A stretch of DNA of 64,000 nucleotides from Planctomycetaceae bacterium (GTDB lineage Bacteria > Planctomycetota > Planctomycetia > Planctomycetales > Planctomycetaceae), in the NCBI GenBank assembly GCA_019636285.1, contig JAHBXV010000003.1, positions 1-64,000 on the forward strand, in the 5' to 3' direction. Made by a program: the position numbers and the translations under genes. This document shows positions 43,414-52,785 of the stretch, piece after piece (within the stretch, counting starts at the first letter, position 1; every line of letters starts with the position of its first letter). The notes beneath the pieces are model-generated. The model ran no database searches and was not told where the DNA came from. It saw only the letters and a list, made by a program, of their open reading frames with translations.

Positions 43414-44476
43414 CACGGACGATCCGATGGCGATCAATGTCGACGTGACCTGTCCTTTGCCTCGGAGCCACGATGCCGAGCGGATCACGCTCGCTTATGG
43501 AGATGGCGGTCGTTTGTCCCGCAACTTCGTGCGGGAATGGATCCTGTCCCGGTTTCGGAACCCGGCTTTGGAGGCTCTTGGAGATGCCGCGGTCCTCAAA
43601 TCCTCTGGACGACTGGCGTTCACCACGGATAGCTATACCGTCACGCCGCTGTTTTTTCCTGGAGGCGACATCGGCACGCTGGCGGTGTGCGGAACGGTCA
43701 ACGATCTGGCGGTCAGCGGCGCCCGGCCGCGCTGGCTGAGTCTGGCGCTCATCATCGAGGAAGGGTTGCGGTGGGAGACTTTGGGCCGTGTGCTGGACAG
43801 TATTCAGCGGACCGCCAATGCGGCCGGCGTGTCCGTGGTAACGGGGGATACAAAGGTCGTGCCGCGCGGCTGCGTGGACCAGTTGATGATGACCACCTCG
43901 GGGCTGGGCGAACTCTTTGGAGAAGCACCGCTGGAAGCGTCACGACTTCAGGTGGGCGATGCGATCATCGTCAGCGGGCCAATCGGACAGCATGGAGCCG
44001 CGATCCTGTGCGCGCGTGATGAACTCGGTTTTGAGCCGGCTCCCGTGTCCGACTGTGCGTGTCTGCACGTTCCTCTCATGGCGCTGCAACAAGCGGGGTT
44101 ACAACCGAGGGCGACGCGGGATGCCACGCGCGGCGGCGTTGCCGCCGTGCTGCATGAGTGGTGTCAGGCGAACGGAGTGGCGATCGATCTGGAAGATGAC
44201 GAGCTGCCGGCGTCACCGGAAGTACGAGCTGTCTGCGAGCTACTGGGCCTCGACCCGCTGTTTCTCGCCTGCGAAGGGACATTCGTGGCCGCGGTTCCCC
44301 CAGCGCTGATCGATTCCGTCCTCCGGGTTCTGCGACAGCACCACGTCAGTCGCGCTGCGACGGTCATCGGTCGGGTGGTGGCGAGCAGATCGACTCCGGT
44401 CTGCGTGCGCCGAGCGGCGGGCCGCCAGGTGCCCCTGGACGAACCCGCCGGCAGTCCGTTGCCTCGCATCTGCTGA
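43406..44476 (+). CDS. hypE: HypE carbamoyl dehydratase
   Basis: 356 residues of the AIR-synthase-like family: AYGDGGRLS, TTDSYTVTPLFFPGGDIG, TGDTKVVPRG, IIVSGPIGQHG and RDATRGGVAAVLHE. The C-terminus PRIC carries the Cys that receives the carbamoyl group and is dehydrated to thiocyanate. The ATG at 43406 was chosen: the extra 35 codons upstream overlap hypD without similarity. Last gene of the hyd-hyp run; the next gene is convergent, 30 nt away. Confidence 0.96.
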   Translation: MSDTDDPMAINVDVTCPLPRSHDAERITLAYGDGGRLSRNFVREWILSRFRNPALEALGDAAVLKSSGRLAFTTDSYTVTPLFFPGGDIGTLAVCGTVNDLAVSGARPRWLSLALIIEEGLRWETLGRVLDSIQRTANAAGVSVVTGDTKVVPRGCVDQLMMTTSGLGELFGEAPLEASRLQVGDAIIVSGPIGQHGAAILCARDELGFEPAPVSDCACLHVPLMALQQAGLQPRATRDATRGGVAAVLHEWCQANGVAIDLEDDELPASPEVRAVCELLGLDPLFLACEGTFVAAVPPALIDSVLRVLRQHHVSRAATVIGRVVASRSTPVCVRRAAGRQVPLDEPAGSPLPRIC

Positions 44477-44506
44477 CGCCCTGCAACTTCACTCGTGTAT
44501 CCGCTG

Positions 44507-44938
44507 TTACTGCTTCTTCAGAACCGGTCGCTGGCTGCGGACGTATTTATGACACTCCACGCAGGCTTTCACGCTATCCATCCATTGCAGCGTGGCGTTG
44601 TCGAAATTCTTATCCCCGACAGCCTCCTTGAGTTTGCGGACCGATGACCGGAATTCACGATTGAATTCCCGGTAGTCTTCGTCTGTCAGGACATTCCAGA
44701 TTTCCGTCCGGCTCATTTCCAGTAGGACATCCGCTCCTTCGCTGACCAGTTTGGGGTCTTCGATCGTGATTCCCTCCAGGATGAGCGAGGACGCATCGAG
44801 CTTCTTGCGCATGAACGTGCTGAGCGTCTGCGGATCATCCTTTCCGTGGACCCTCGCGACAGAAATGCTGGAGACCACCAACGCCGCAACGGCCAGCGAC
44901 AACAGACACGCGCGGAACGCTGGATGGGTCGGATTCAT
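44507..44938 (-). CDS. Periplasmic cytochrome c'-like protein
   Basis: 143 residues. Signal peptide (FRACLLSLAVAALVV), then a helical protein of about 110 residues whose single heme site CVECHKY lies at the C-terminus. This C-terminal CxxCH position and helical content match class II cytochromes (c'-type four-helix bundle). A role in electron transfer or NO binding is possible. It is on the strand opposite to the hydrogenase operon and faces it tail to tail. Confidence 0.8.
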   Translation of the reverse strand: MNPTHPAFRACLLSLAVAALVVSSISVARVHGKDDPQTLSTFMRKKLDASSLILEGITIEDPKLVSEGADVLLEMSRTEIWNVLTDEDYREFNREFRSSVRKLKEAVGDKNFDNATLQWMDSVKACVECHKYVRSQRPVLKKQ

Positions 44939-45032
44939 TTCGGAACCTTTCTGGCAAGGGGGAGAGAGTCGAGAGTAAACGGCTTCCCGCCTTTAGGATT
45001 TAGTATTTCTAATTTTGTATTTAGATCTTAAC

Positions 45033-47438
45033 TCACTTCTGTTCCGCTTCAGCGATTTGTGGGATCGTGCGGACCAGAGAATCGGGATTGAGCGAGATGC
45101 TGTCGATACCTTGCGCGACTAGAAACTGGGCAAACTCGGGGTAATCGCTGGGAGCCTGACCGCAGATGCCGATCTTGCGGCCCTTCGCTCGGGCCATGTG
45201 GATGACACTGGCGATCATCTGCTTGACGGCCGAGTTCCGCTCGTCGAACACATGGGCCACGATCTCCGAGTCGCGGTCGACGCCCAGCACCAGTTGCGTC
45301 AGATCGTTGGAGCCAATGGAAAAGCCGTCGAACAGGTCGGCGAATTCATCGGCGAGGATCACATTGCTGGGGATTTCGCACATCACGTAGACTTCCAGCC
45401 CGTCCTGCCCCTGGACCAGACCATGTCGGGCCATCTCGGCCAGCACCTTGCGTCCTTCGTCAATGGTCCGGCAAAACGGCACCATCACTTTCAGATTGGC
45501 CAGCCCCATTTCCTGCCGGACCTTGAGCAAGGCGCGGCACTCCAGCCCAAAGGCTTCCCGATACCGCGGATCGTAATAACGCGACGCTCCCCGGAAGCCG
45601 AGCATCGGGTTCTCCTCGTGCGGCTCGTAGGGACGTCCACCGATCAGGTTGGCGTACTCATTCGTCTTGAAGTCGCTGAGCCGAACGATGACATCCTTGG
45701 GATAAAACGCCGCGGCAATCGTGGCGACGCCCTCGGCCAGTTTGTCCACGAAGAAGGTCGCTTTATCTGTAAAGCCGGAAGTCAATTCGTCGATTTCTGA
45801 CTTCACCTCGCCATCGGCAAGCTGGTGGTAGTCCAGCAGGGCCTGCGGATGAATGCGGATTGAATTGGAGATAATGAACTCTTCCCGCGCCAATCCCACG
45901 CCGTCGTTGGGCAGAAACGAGAGTCGAAAAGCCTCTTCCGGGCTGGCCACGTTCATCATGATTTTCGTGCGTGGTCGGGGAAGCGAACGCAGATCGATGC
46001 GGCTGGTCTCAAATTTCAGCAGGCCGGCGTACACTCGCCCCTCGTCCCCTTCCGCGCAGGAGACGGTGACCGGCTGACCATCCTGCAATCGTTCTGTCGC
46101 ATTTCCAGTGCCCACGACGGCCGGCAGCCCTAGTTCCCGGCTGACGATGGCCGCGTGACAGGTCCGACCGCCGCGGTTGGTGATGATGGCCGCGGCCTTT
46201 TTCATGGCCGGTTCCCAGTCGGGGTCGGTTTTGTCGGCCACCAGGACTTCACCGGGCTGAAAGTCGGAGAGGTGCCGGGCGTCGGCTATCAGCCGAACTT
46301 TTCCCTGACCGATCCTTTCCCCGACGCTTCGCCCCCGTGCCAGAACTTCGCCGCGTTCCGCCAGGGCGAACTGCTCGTGAATTTGCAGATCCTTGCGAGA
46401 CTGCACCGTTTCCGGGCGTGCCTGAACGATCCATAACTCGCCGGTCCGGCCATCTTTGGCCCATTCGATGTCCATCGGTGAATCGACGCCGCGTTTGCGA
46501 CTGTAGTGATCCTCGATCGTGCCGGCCCATTGGGCCAGCAACAGAATCTCGTCATCGTCGAGGGCAAAGCGGGCGCGTTCTTCCGGCGGGGTCGGCAGGT
46601 TGCGGGTCATGCGACCGCCGCCGATGTCGTAGATCATTTTCCATTCCTTGGTCCCCAGCCTCTTCTGCAGAATGGGACGAAATCCCGACTTCAGAGTGGG
46701 TTTGAACACCACGAACTCGTCGGGATTCACCGCGCCCTGCACGACGTTTTCGCCCAGACCATACGCGGCGTTGATCAGCACGGCGTCGCGAAAGCCAGTT
46801 TCGGTATCCAGAGAGAACATGACTCCCGAACAGGCCAGATCCGAACGGACCATCCGCTGCACGCCGATCGAGAGCGCGATTTGAAACTGATCGAACCCCT
46901 TGTGATTCCGGTAGGAAATCGCGCGGTCCGTGAAGAGCGAGGCGAAGCAGCGGCGGCAGGTATCCAGCAACGGCCGCACGCCCTGCACGTTGAGATAGGT
47001 TTCCTGCTGCCCGGCGAAACTCGCGTCCGGCAAGTCTTCCGCGGTGGCGCTGCTGCGGACAGCGACGTCCAGTTGCAATCCGGTCTCGGAACCGGCTTCC
47101 GCACAGAGGCGTTCGTAGGCGGAACTGATTTCCGTTCGCAGGTCGCCCGGAAGTTCCGTGGAAAGAATCGCCTGCCGGACAGCATGGCCAGTGCGCTGGA
47201 GACTACTGACGTCATCTGGTTTCAGTTCCGCGAGCATGCCTTGAATCTGTCGGTCGAGTCCGGTCGATTCGAGGAAATGCCGATACGCGGCCGCCGTGGT
47301 GGCGAAGCCGTTCGGAATACGAACCCCTTCCGCGGCAAGCTCGCGATACATTTCACCCAGAGAAGCATTCTTGCCGCCGACGATTGGGACATCGTCGATC
47401 GACGTTTCCGAGAACCAGCGAATCCATGACGCAGCCAT
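45033..47438 (-). CDS. ppsA: Phosphoenolpyruvate synthase
   Basis: 801 residues (family about 790). ATP-grasp N-terminus (VGGKNASLGEMYREL, VAVRSSATAEDLPDASFAGQQ), the swivelling phospho-His domain (GGRTCHAAIVSREL), and the TIM-barrel PEP domain (MLGFRGASRYYD, FSIGSNDLTQLVLGVDRDS, ICGQAPSDYPE). It converts pyruvate and ATP to PEP, AMP and phosphate, a gluconeogenic entry. It lies 26 nt after a CoA-transferase gene in the same direction, suggesting a shared role in using C2-C4 acids. Confidence 0.96.
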   Translation of the reverse strand: MAASWIRWFSETSIDDVPIVGGKNASLGEMYRELAAEGVRIPNGFATTAAAYRHFLESTGLDRQIQGMLAELKPDDVSSLQRTGHAVRQAILSTELPGDLRTEISSAYERLCAEAGSETGLQLDVAVRSSATAEDLPDASFAGQQETYLNVQGVRPLLDTCRRCFASLFTDRAISYRNHKGFDQFQIALSIGVQRMVRSDLACSGVMFSLDTETGFRDAVLINAAYGLGENVVQGAVNPDEFVVFKPTLKSGFRPILQKRLGTKEWKMIYDIGGGRMTRNLPTPPEERARFALDDDEILLLAQWAGTIEDHYSRKRGVDSPMDIEWAKDGRTGELWIVQARPETVQSRKDLQIHEQFALAERGEVLARGRSVGERIGQGKVRLIADARHLSDFQPGEVLVADKTDPDWEPAMKKAAAIITNRGGRTCHAAIVSRELGLPAVVGTGNATERLQDGQPVTVSCAEGDEGRVYAGLLKFETSRIDLRSLPRPRTKIMMNVASPEEAFRLSFLPNDGVGLAREEFIISNSIRIHPQALLDYHQLADGEVKSEIDELTSGFTDKATFFVDKLAEGVATIAAAFYPKDVIVRLSDFKTNEYANLIGGRPYEPHEENPMLGFRGASRYYDPRYREAFGLECRALLKVRQEMGLANLKVMVPFCRTIDEGRKVLAEMARHGLVQGQDGLEVYVMCEIPSNVILADEFADLFDGFSIGSNDLTQLVLGVDRDSEIVAHVFDERNSAVKQMIASVIHMARAKGRKIGICGQAPSDYPEFAQFLVAQGIDSISLNPDSLVRTIPQIAEAEQK

Positions 47439-47464
47439 GAGAGAACCTTCTCAATCAGCAAGAA

Positions 47465-48751
47465 TCACACAAAGCGTTTCAATCCGCGCAGTCGGTGGGT
47501 CAGTTCCGCGCGGAAGTCGGGATGAGCAAGTGAAATCAAGGCGGCTCCGCGTTCCCGCAGCGTCTTGCCGTGCAGATTGACAGCTCCGAACTCGGTCACC
47601 ACCCAATGCACGTGGCCGCGTGTTGTCACGACGCCCGCCCCAGGATTCAGTTCGAGGACGATTCGCGAGATGGCGCCGTCTTTTGCCGTCGACGGCAGCG
47701 CGATGATCGGTCGACCGCCGCGTGAAATGGCGGCTCCCCGAATGAAATCCATCTGGCCGCCGATTCCCGAGTAAATTCTGTGACCGATGGAATCCGCGCA
47801 AATCTGACCCGTCAGATCGATTTGCAAGGCGGAGTTGATGGCGACGAGTCGGTCAATCTTCCGCAAGGCACTCGTATCATTCGTGCGATCACAGGAATGG
47901 AATTCCACCAGGGGATTGTCATCCACGAAGTCGAAGAGTTCGCGCGTGCCTGAAATGAAACTGGTGACGGTTCGTCCCGTATGGATGGTCTTGTACCGGT
48001 TGGTGACCACGCCGGCCTGACACAACGCCATCACGCCATCGGAGAACATTTCCGTATGAACGCTCAAATCCTGCTTGTGACATAGACGCCGGGCGACAGC
48101 ATCTGGGATTCCGCCAATGCCGAGTTGCAGACAGGCTCGGTCTTCCACCAGATCGGCCACCAGTTCGCCGATTCGCCCTTCCACGGCGGTTTCTGCCGCG
48201 GGAGCCTGTTCCGGCAAGGGACGATCCGTACAAACGAATGCCTTCAGCCGACTGATGTGAAGCGACGTGTTCCCGTGCGTTCGCGGCATGCGGGAATTGA
48301 TTTCCGCGATGACGACCGGTGCCGAATCGACGGCCGCCCGCGCCGAATCGACGGAAGTTCCAAGGGAACAATAACCGTGTCGATCCGGCGGCGAGAGTTG
48401 CACCAGCGCCGCATCCAAGGGGATCGAGCGTTTCAAGAACAGGTCGGGAATGTCCGACAGGAACACCGGAATCACATCGGCATACCCTTCCGCGATCGGC
48501 TCCCGTAGTGCCGAACCCGTGAACAGCGAGACGGAGCGAAACCGCTCGCGTGCCTGGGGTGATAGAAACGGCAACGGGCCTTCCAGATGCATGTGATAAA
48601 GTTGCATCCCGGACAGGTCGGCACGGTGGGCCATCGCTTGCAGGAGCGAGGTGGGGGTCGCCGCGGCACCATGCACGAAGACCTTCATGCCACTCCGCAG
48701 CAGCCCCACGGCGTCTGCGGCGCTACTGCCGGAAAGGGACCATTCGCTCAT
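47465..48751 (-). CDS. Acetyl-CoA hydrolase / 4-hydroxybutyrate CoA-transferase family
   Basis: 428 residues, two-domain class I CoA-transferase of the acetyl-CoA hydrolase/transferase type: KVFVHGAAATPTSLL, DRHGYCSLG, LGIGGIPDAVARRL, and the Glu region LSVHTEMFSDG, then the C-terminal GIGGQMDFIRGA, VTTRGHVHWVVTEFG. It moves CoA between acetate and a short hydroxy/fatty acid. AAGG lies 9 nt before the ATG at 48751; an ATG two codons upstream is too close to it. It heads a two-gene unit with ppsA. Confidence 0.92.
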   Translation of the reverse strand: MSEWSLSGSSAADAVGLLRSGMKVFVHGAAATPTSLLQAMAHRADLSGMQLYHMHLEGPLPFLSPQARERFRSVSLFTGSALREPIAEGYADVIPVFLSDIPDLFLKRSIPLDAALVQLSPPDRHGYCSLGTSVDSARAAVDSAPVVIAEINSRMPRTHGNTSLHISRLKAFVCTDRPLPEQAPAAETAVEGRIGELVADLVEDRACLQLGIGGIPDAVARRLCHKQDLSVHTEMFSDGVMALCQAGVVTNRYKTIHTGRTVTSFISGTRELFDFVDDNPLVEFHSCDRTNDTSALRKIDRLVAINSALQIDLTGQICADSIGHRIYSGIGGQMDFIRGAAISRGGRPIIALPSTAKDGAISRIVLELNPGAGVVTTRGHVHWVVTEFGAVNLHGKTLRERGAALISLAHPDFRAELTHRLRGLKRFV

Positions 48752-48757
48752 GGCCAT

Positions 48758-49700
48758 TGACCTTGCTAAGCCGCCATTCGCATCCTCCGCGCGAACAGGA
48801 CGACTCGCTCCAGACTGTTATCGTCGGCGACCTTCGCTAGTTCAGTTGCTTTCCGGGCTGGACGCCGATGCCCGGCATTCAGAAGCGGTGGAAAGACTCG
48901 CATTTTCCTCATTCCGCGTTGGTCCGAGTATCGCCTTCTCCACGGTTCCCAACTGGCGAAATCCACCATGCGAGGAATCGGTTGCTCAAAAATGCGGTAT
49001 CCCTGGCGGCGCTCTTCTTTTCCCTCCGAACAAGGCTAACTGCTTCCAGGGCCAGTTCACGCATGTTCCCAACCGAACGCCCAGGTGGTACTCACAATCA
49101 ACGGAATCGATTTGCCTCTTTCGTGAATGCCACGTCGGGCGGATGGCCCACATCCGGGGAACAAGAATTGCTGCCAGTCTCTCGCCATCGCTGGTAGGTG
49201 AGGCGCCGACGAAGAAATGAATGGCAATCAAGCAGACTGTGCGGCAGCCGATCAGTTCTCCTGCAGCTTGCAGGATCCGGAATTGCTGATTTCTGAACGG
49301 ATCGAAGAGGGCCTCGCAAGAGCTGCTGCCATCGAGATTCGCATTCCGAAACATCCAATGACGTCTTCACGAGGACGGCGGAACAGGCGGAAGTAGAGGG
49401 CAGGGGCCAGGTTGTCCTCTCTGCTGAAGTTCAGGCGGCATTTCTTCGTTCCCGAGCGCTGGATGACTTGCCGGACAAGCCACCGGTCTGGTCGCGACTC
49501 ATTCACGCAACGACTCTCCCTGGGCGTTGGCGGTGCCTCGTCGTGGTCAACATTTGCCGGGAAGTTCGATGGCATTGAACTTGCTTCTCTCATCGGCTCA
49601 ATAGCAGGAGAGAAATGGTCCAGCCCTGCTGAAGAGGCGGCACGCCGCGAACCTGGCGAAAAAAACCGCTGGGTTTCCAATTTGCGGAAGGAGTCGGGAG
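48758..49700. other. About 940 bases without a convincing gene
   Basis: This is the longest gene-free stretch of the window, between a divergent pair. Several 100-190-codon frames exist on both strands, all without recognised motifs and with uneven composition. It must hold the promoters of the CoA-transferase and SDR genes. It may contain a decayed gene: a frame at 48986-49354 on the minus strand is the longest plausible piece. Confidence 0.5.
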
Positions 49701-50711
49701 ATGAAGTCCTCTGTCTCTCGGGTGTTAGCGCTCGGCACGCTCATCGGCCTGGGTCTTTATGCCCTGAGATCTCGCAGCCGGCGTTTCAGCTTCGAGGGGC
49801 GGGTCATCGTCATTACCGGGGGGAGCCGCGGACTGGGACTGGAAATGGCACGGTTATGGTGCGGCGAAGGGGCGCGGGTGGCGATCTGCTCGCGGACATC
49901 TCGTGACATCGATCGGGCGGTTGAAGAACTGGGACGGTATGGGGAGGCGATGGGCGTGGTGTGCGATGTAACCCAGGCGAACCAGGTCGCCGAGTTTGTC
50001 GCGGCGGTCCAGGATCGGTGGGGAACGATCGATATTCTCGTCAACAATGCGGGCATCATTCAGGTGGGGCCATTCGACAGTCTTCAACACGAAGACTACG
50101 AGCAATCCCTGGCCACGCACTTTTGGGGGCCGCTCTTGATGACCGAAGCCGTCTTGCCTCTGATGCGCCGCCAGGGGGTGGGTCGCATTGTCAATATCTC
50201 ATCCATCGGCGGTCGTGTGAGCGTGCCGCACCTGCTGCCTTACTGTGCCAGCAAGTTCGCGCTCGTCGGTTGGTCGGAAGGTCTGACGGCCGCTCTCCGT
50301 CCCGACAATATTCAAGTCACCACGGTCACACCTGGTCTGATGCGCACGGGCAGCCCAAGAAACGCAACCTTCAAAGGCCGCCATCGCGAGGAATACGCCT
50401 GGTTTAGCCTGGGCGCTTCCTTACCACTGCTGGCTACCCCCTCGGACCTCGCGGCGGAACGGATTATTGAAGGCTGTCGGCGTGGCAGTGCCACGGTCAT
50501 GGTGTCCGGTTTCAGTTCGCTGGCATCCCGCGGCCACGGACTTTGTCCCGGTCTGGTGACCCGATTGATGGGGCTCGTCAACAACTGTCTTCCCGGACCA
50601 GGCCCCCACGCGAAACGAGCGTTTAAGGGCCATGAAAGCGAATCCATTTACTCACCGTCATGGCTGACCACGCTGAACGAACAGGCCGCCCTGCGAAATC
50701 ATGAAGTGTGA
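49701..50711 (+). CDS. Membrane-anchored short-chain dehydrogenase/reductase
   Basis: 336 residues. A short N-terminal hydrophobic anchor (RVLALGTLIGLGLYAL), then a classical SDR: cofactor motif TGGSRGLG, NNAG, active-site Ser and YCASK, PG motif TPGLMRTG. AAGGAG upstream and 7 nt spacer fix the ATG. A C-terminal extension of about 90 residues follows the core. It overlaps the GTG of a possible longer version of the next SDR by 4 nt. Substrate unknown. Confidence 0.9.
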   Translation: MKSSVSRVLALGTLIGLGLYALRSRSRRFSFEGRVIVITGGSRGLGLEMARLWCGEGARVAICSRTSRDIDRAVEELGRYGEAMGVVCDVTQANQVAEFVAAVQDRWGTIDILVNNAGIIQVGPFDSLQHEDYEQSLATHFWGPLLMTEAVLPLMRRQGVGRIVNISSIGGRVSVPHLLPYCASKFALVGWSEGLTAALRPDNIQVTTVTPGLMRTGSPRNATFKGRHREEYAWFSLGASLPLLATPSDLAAERIIEGCRRGSATVMVSGFSSLASRGHGLCPGLVTRLMGLVNNCLPGPGPHAKRAFKGHESESIYSPSWLTTLNEQAALRNHEV

Positions 50712-50779
50712 GTCTTGTCGCGTCCATCCTTCAAACCTCCGATCGCCGAGGCGTTGATCGTTCGTGGAAAGGAACTGCA

Positions 50780-51802
50780 ATGTTCGCCGCTCTCAAAAAT
50801 CTGAACGAGCAAGTCATGGTGATTACGGGCGCCTCTTCCGGGATCGGGCTGGTGACGGCCCGCATGGCGGCTAAGCGCGGGGCGAAAGTGGTCCTGGTGG
50901 CTCGGAACCAGTCCGCGCTGCGCGACTTGACCGATGAGCTCAACCAAAGATCTCCCAATACCGCCATCTCCGTGGTGGCGGATGTGGGTGAAGAGGCCGA
51001 GCACGAGAAGATCGTTCAGCAGGCCGTGGAGAAATTTGGCCGTATCGATACCTGGGTCAACAATGCGGGTGTCGGTCTTTACGGCCAAATCCTCGACACT
51101 CTGACCGGCGACAATCGCAAGCTGTTCGAGACAAACTTCTGGGGCGTCGTGTACGGATCGATCGCGGCGGCAAAACACATGCGTTCCCGCGAGGACGGCT
51201 CGCGCGGCGCGATCATCAATATCGGCTCCGAGGTCTCGGATCGCGCGGTTGTGCTCATCGGCATGTACAGCGCTTCCAAGCATGCCGTGAAAGGTTTCAC
51301 GGATGCCCTGCGAATGGAACTGGAGGCTGCCGACGCTCCCATCTCCGTGACCCTGGTGAAGCCCAGTGCCACCAATACTCCCTTTCCAAATCATGCGCAA
51401 AATCTGCTGGATCGTGAACCAGCGCTTCCCGACCCGGTTTACGATCCCGTTCTGGTCGCTGAAGCCATTTTGTACGCCGCGCGGAACGAAGTGCGAGACA
51501 TCTATCCGACGGGAGCAGGCCTGAAAACTGCCATTCAAGGGGCGTTGATGCCCCGGCTGACAGATTGGTTCATGGAACGAAACTTCATTGACAAACAACA
51601 TTCATCGCTACCGCCCCAGCGACACGACGACGCGCTCTATCAGCCCACGACAGGACTCAACGAACGAGGCCGCACCCGCAGGAAGGTTCGTCGAGTCAGC
51701 GCTTATGGGCTGGCGCGGCGACACCCCTACCTGTCGTCCGCGATCGTGGTGGGCGTGACGTTGCTTGCAGCCGATTGGGCGCTCGGTGGCACGCGCCGTT
51801 GA
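50780..51802 (+). CDS. Short-chain dehydrogenase with C-terminal membrane helix
   Basis: 340 residues: TGASSGIG, NNAG, active-site YSASK, then an unusual C-terminal part with KTAIQGALMPRLTDWFMERN and a final hydrophobic segment (YLSSAIVVGVTLLAADWAL). AAAGGAA 6 nt before the ATG supports 50780; a GTG at 50708 overlapping the previous stop would add 24 residues. The paired SDRs, one with an N-terminal anchor and one with a C-terminal anchor, may work on a lipid-soluble substrate. Confidence 0.9.
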   Translation: MFAALKNLNEQVMVITGASSGIGLVTARMAAKRGAKVVLVARNQSALRDLTDELNQRSPNTAISVVADVGEEAEHEKIVQQAVEKFGRIDTWVNNAGVGLYGQILDTLTGDNRKLFETNFWGVVYGSIAAAKHMRSREDGSRGAIINIGSEVSDRAVVLIGMYSASKHAVKGFTDALRMELEAADAPISVTLVKPSATNTPFPNHAQNLLDREPALPDPVYDPVLVAEAILYAARNEVRDIYPTGAGLKTAIQGALMPRLTDWFMERNFIDKQHSSLPPQRHDDALYQPTTGLNERGRTRRKVRRVSAYGLARRHPYLSSAIVVGVTLLAADWALGGTRR

Positions 51803-51871
51803 TCGGAATTCGTCAGGCCGCGAAAGCGTCTTGGGCGGGTAAAAATTTGAAAAGTATCTGAGGAAATGCAC

Positions 51872-52747
51872 ATGTCAGCGCGTCAAAACGAGCCAAAATC
51901 CCCGTTCCCGCCGCAGAGCCAGCCAAAGCCGGGTCTGGACTCAGCCATGACGCCGCGGCCGAGATTTGAAGCTCCGCTGTACCGGGGTTCCGGTAAGCTC
52001 CAGGGAAAGGTCGCCCTTATCACTGGTGGCGATTCAGGAATCGGTCGATCGGTCGCCGTTCTTTATGCTCGCGAGGGGGCCGACGTTGCCATCGTATATT
52101 TACCGGCAGAGCAATCCGACGCGAAGGAAACGCAGCAGGCCATCTTGAACGAGGGACGGCAGGTTCTTCTCCTGCCCGGCGACGTCACCGAGCGGAAGTT
52201 CTGCGACGAGGCCGTTGCACGAACGGTTCAGCACTTCGGCCGCCTTGACATTCTCGTTAACAACGCCGCCTACCAGGAGACACGCGAAAAACTGGAAGAC
52301 ATTTCGGACGAAGATTGGGATCTCACGTTCCGTACCAACATCCATGGATATTTCTACATGGCCCGGGCCGCGGTTCCTCATCTGGAGAATGGCGGTGTCA
52401 TTATCAATTGCGGATCAATTACCGGACTGGAGGGAAACAAGACACTCATCGACTACGCGAGCACGAAAGGGGCGATTCACGCGTTTACCAAGTCGCTCGC
52501 GCAGAACCTCGCGGAGCGGAAGATTCGCGTCAATTGCGTGGCGCCTGGTCCGATCTGGACGCCGCTTCAACCTGCTTCCAAGCCGCCAGAGGAAGTGGCC
52601 GAGCATGGAGCCGACACTCCCATGAGGCGACCCGGCCAACCGGAAGAAGTGGCTCCGGCATTCGTGTTCTTCGCGGCCGAATCGGATTCCAGCTATATCA
52701 GTGGCGAAGTATTAACACTTCTGGGCGGCGAGACGCGTGCCGGATAA
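51872..52747 (+). CDS. SDR oxidoreductase, YghA/glucose-dehydrogenase-like
   Basis: 291 residues with a Pro/Gln-rich leader (KSPFPPQSQPKPG), then an SDR core: TGGDSGIGRS, NNAA, Ser in NCGSITG, YASTKGA, and PGPIWTPLQP. The pattern matches YghA/YhdF-like dehydrogenases that often accompany stress operons. AGGAA sits 6 nt before the second of two close ATGs, so 51872 was chosen. It lies 69 nt after the previous SDR gene. Confidence 0.9.
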   Translation: MSARQNEPKSPFPPQSQPKPGLDSAMTPRPRFEAPLYRGSGKLQGKVALITGGDSGIGRSVAVLYAREGADVAIVYLPAEQSDAKETQQAILNEGRQVLLLPGDVTERKFCDEAVARTVQHFGRLDILVNNAAYQETREKLEDISDEDWDLTFRTNIHGYFYMARAAVPHLENGGVIINCGSITGLEGNKTLIDYASTKGAIHAFTKSLAQNLAERKIRVNCVAPGPIWTPLQPASKPPEEVAEHGADTPMRRPGQPEEVAPAFVFFAAESDSSYISGEVLTLLGGETRAG

Positions 52748-52785
52748 GGCCATGATCCCCTCCCGTTCGTACTCCTTCGACTTCG

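Noticed and set aside
48986-49354. 122-codon minus-strand frame in the 48.8-49.7 kb gap
   Set aside because: No motif or start signal recognised, and overlapping frames on the other strand are similar in length.
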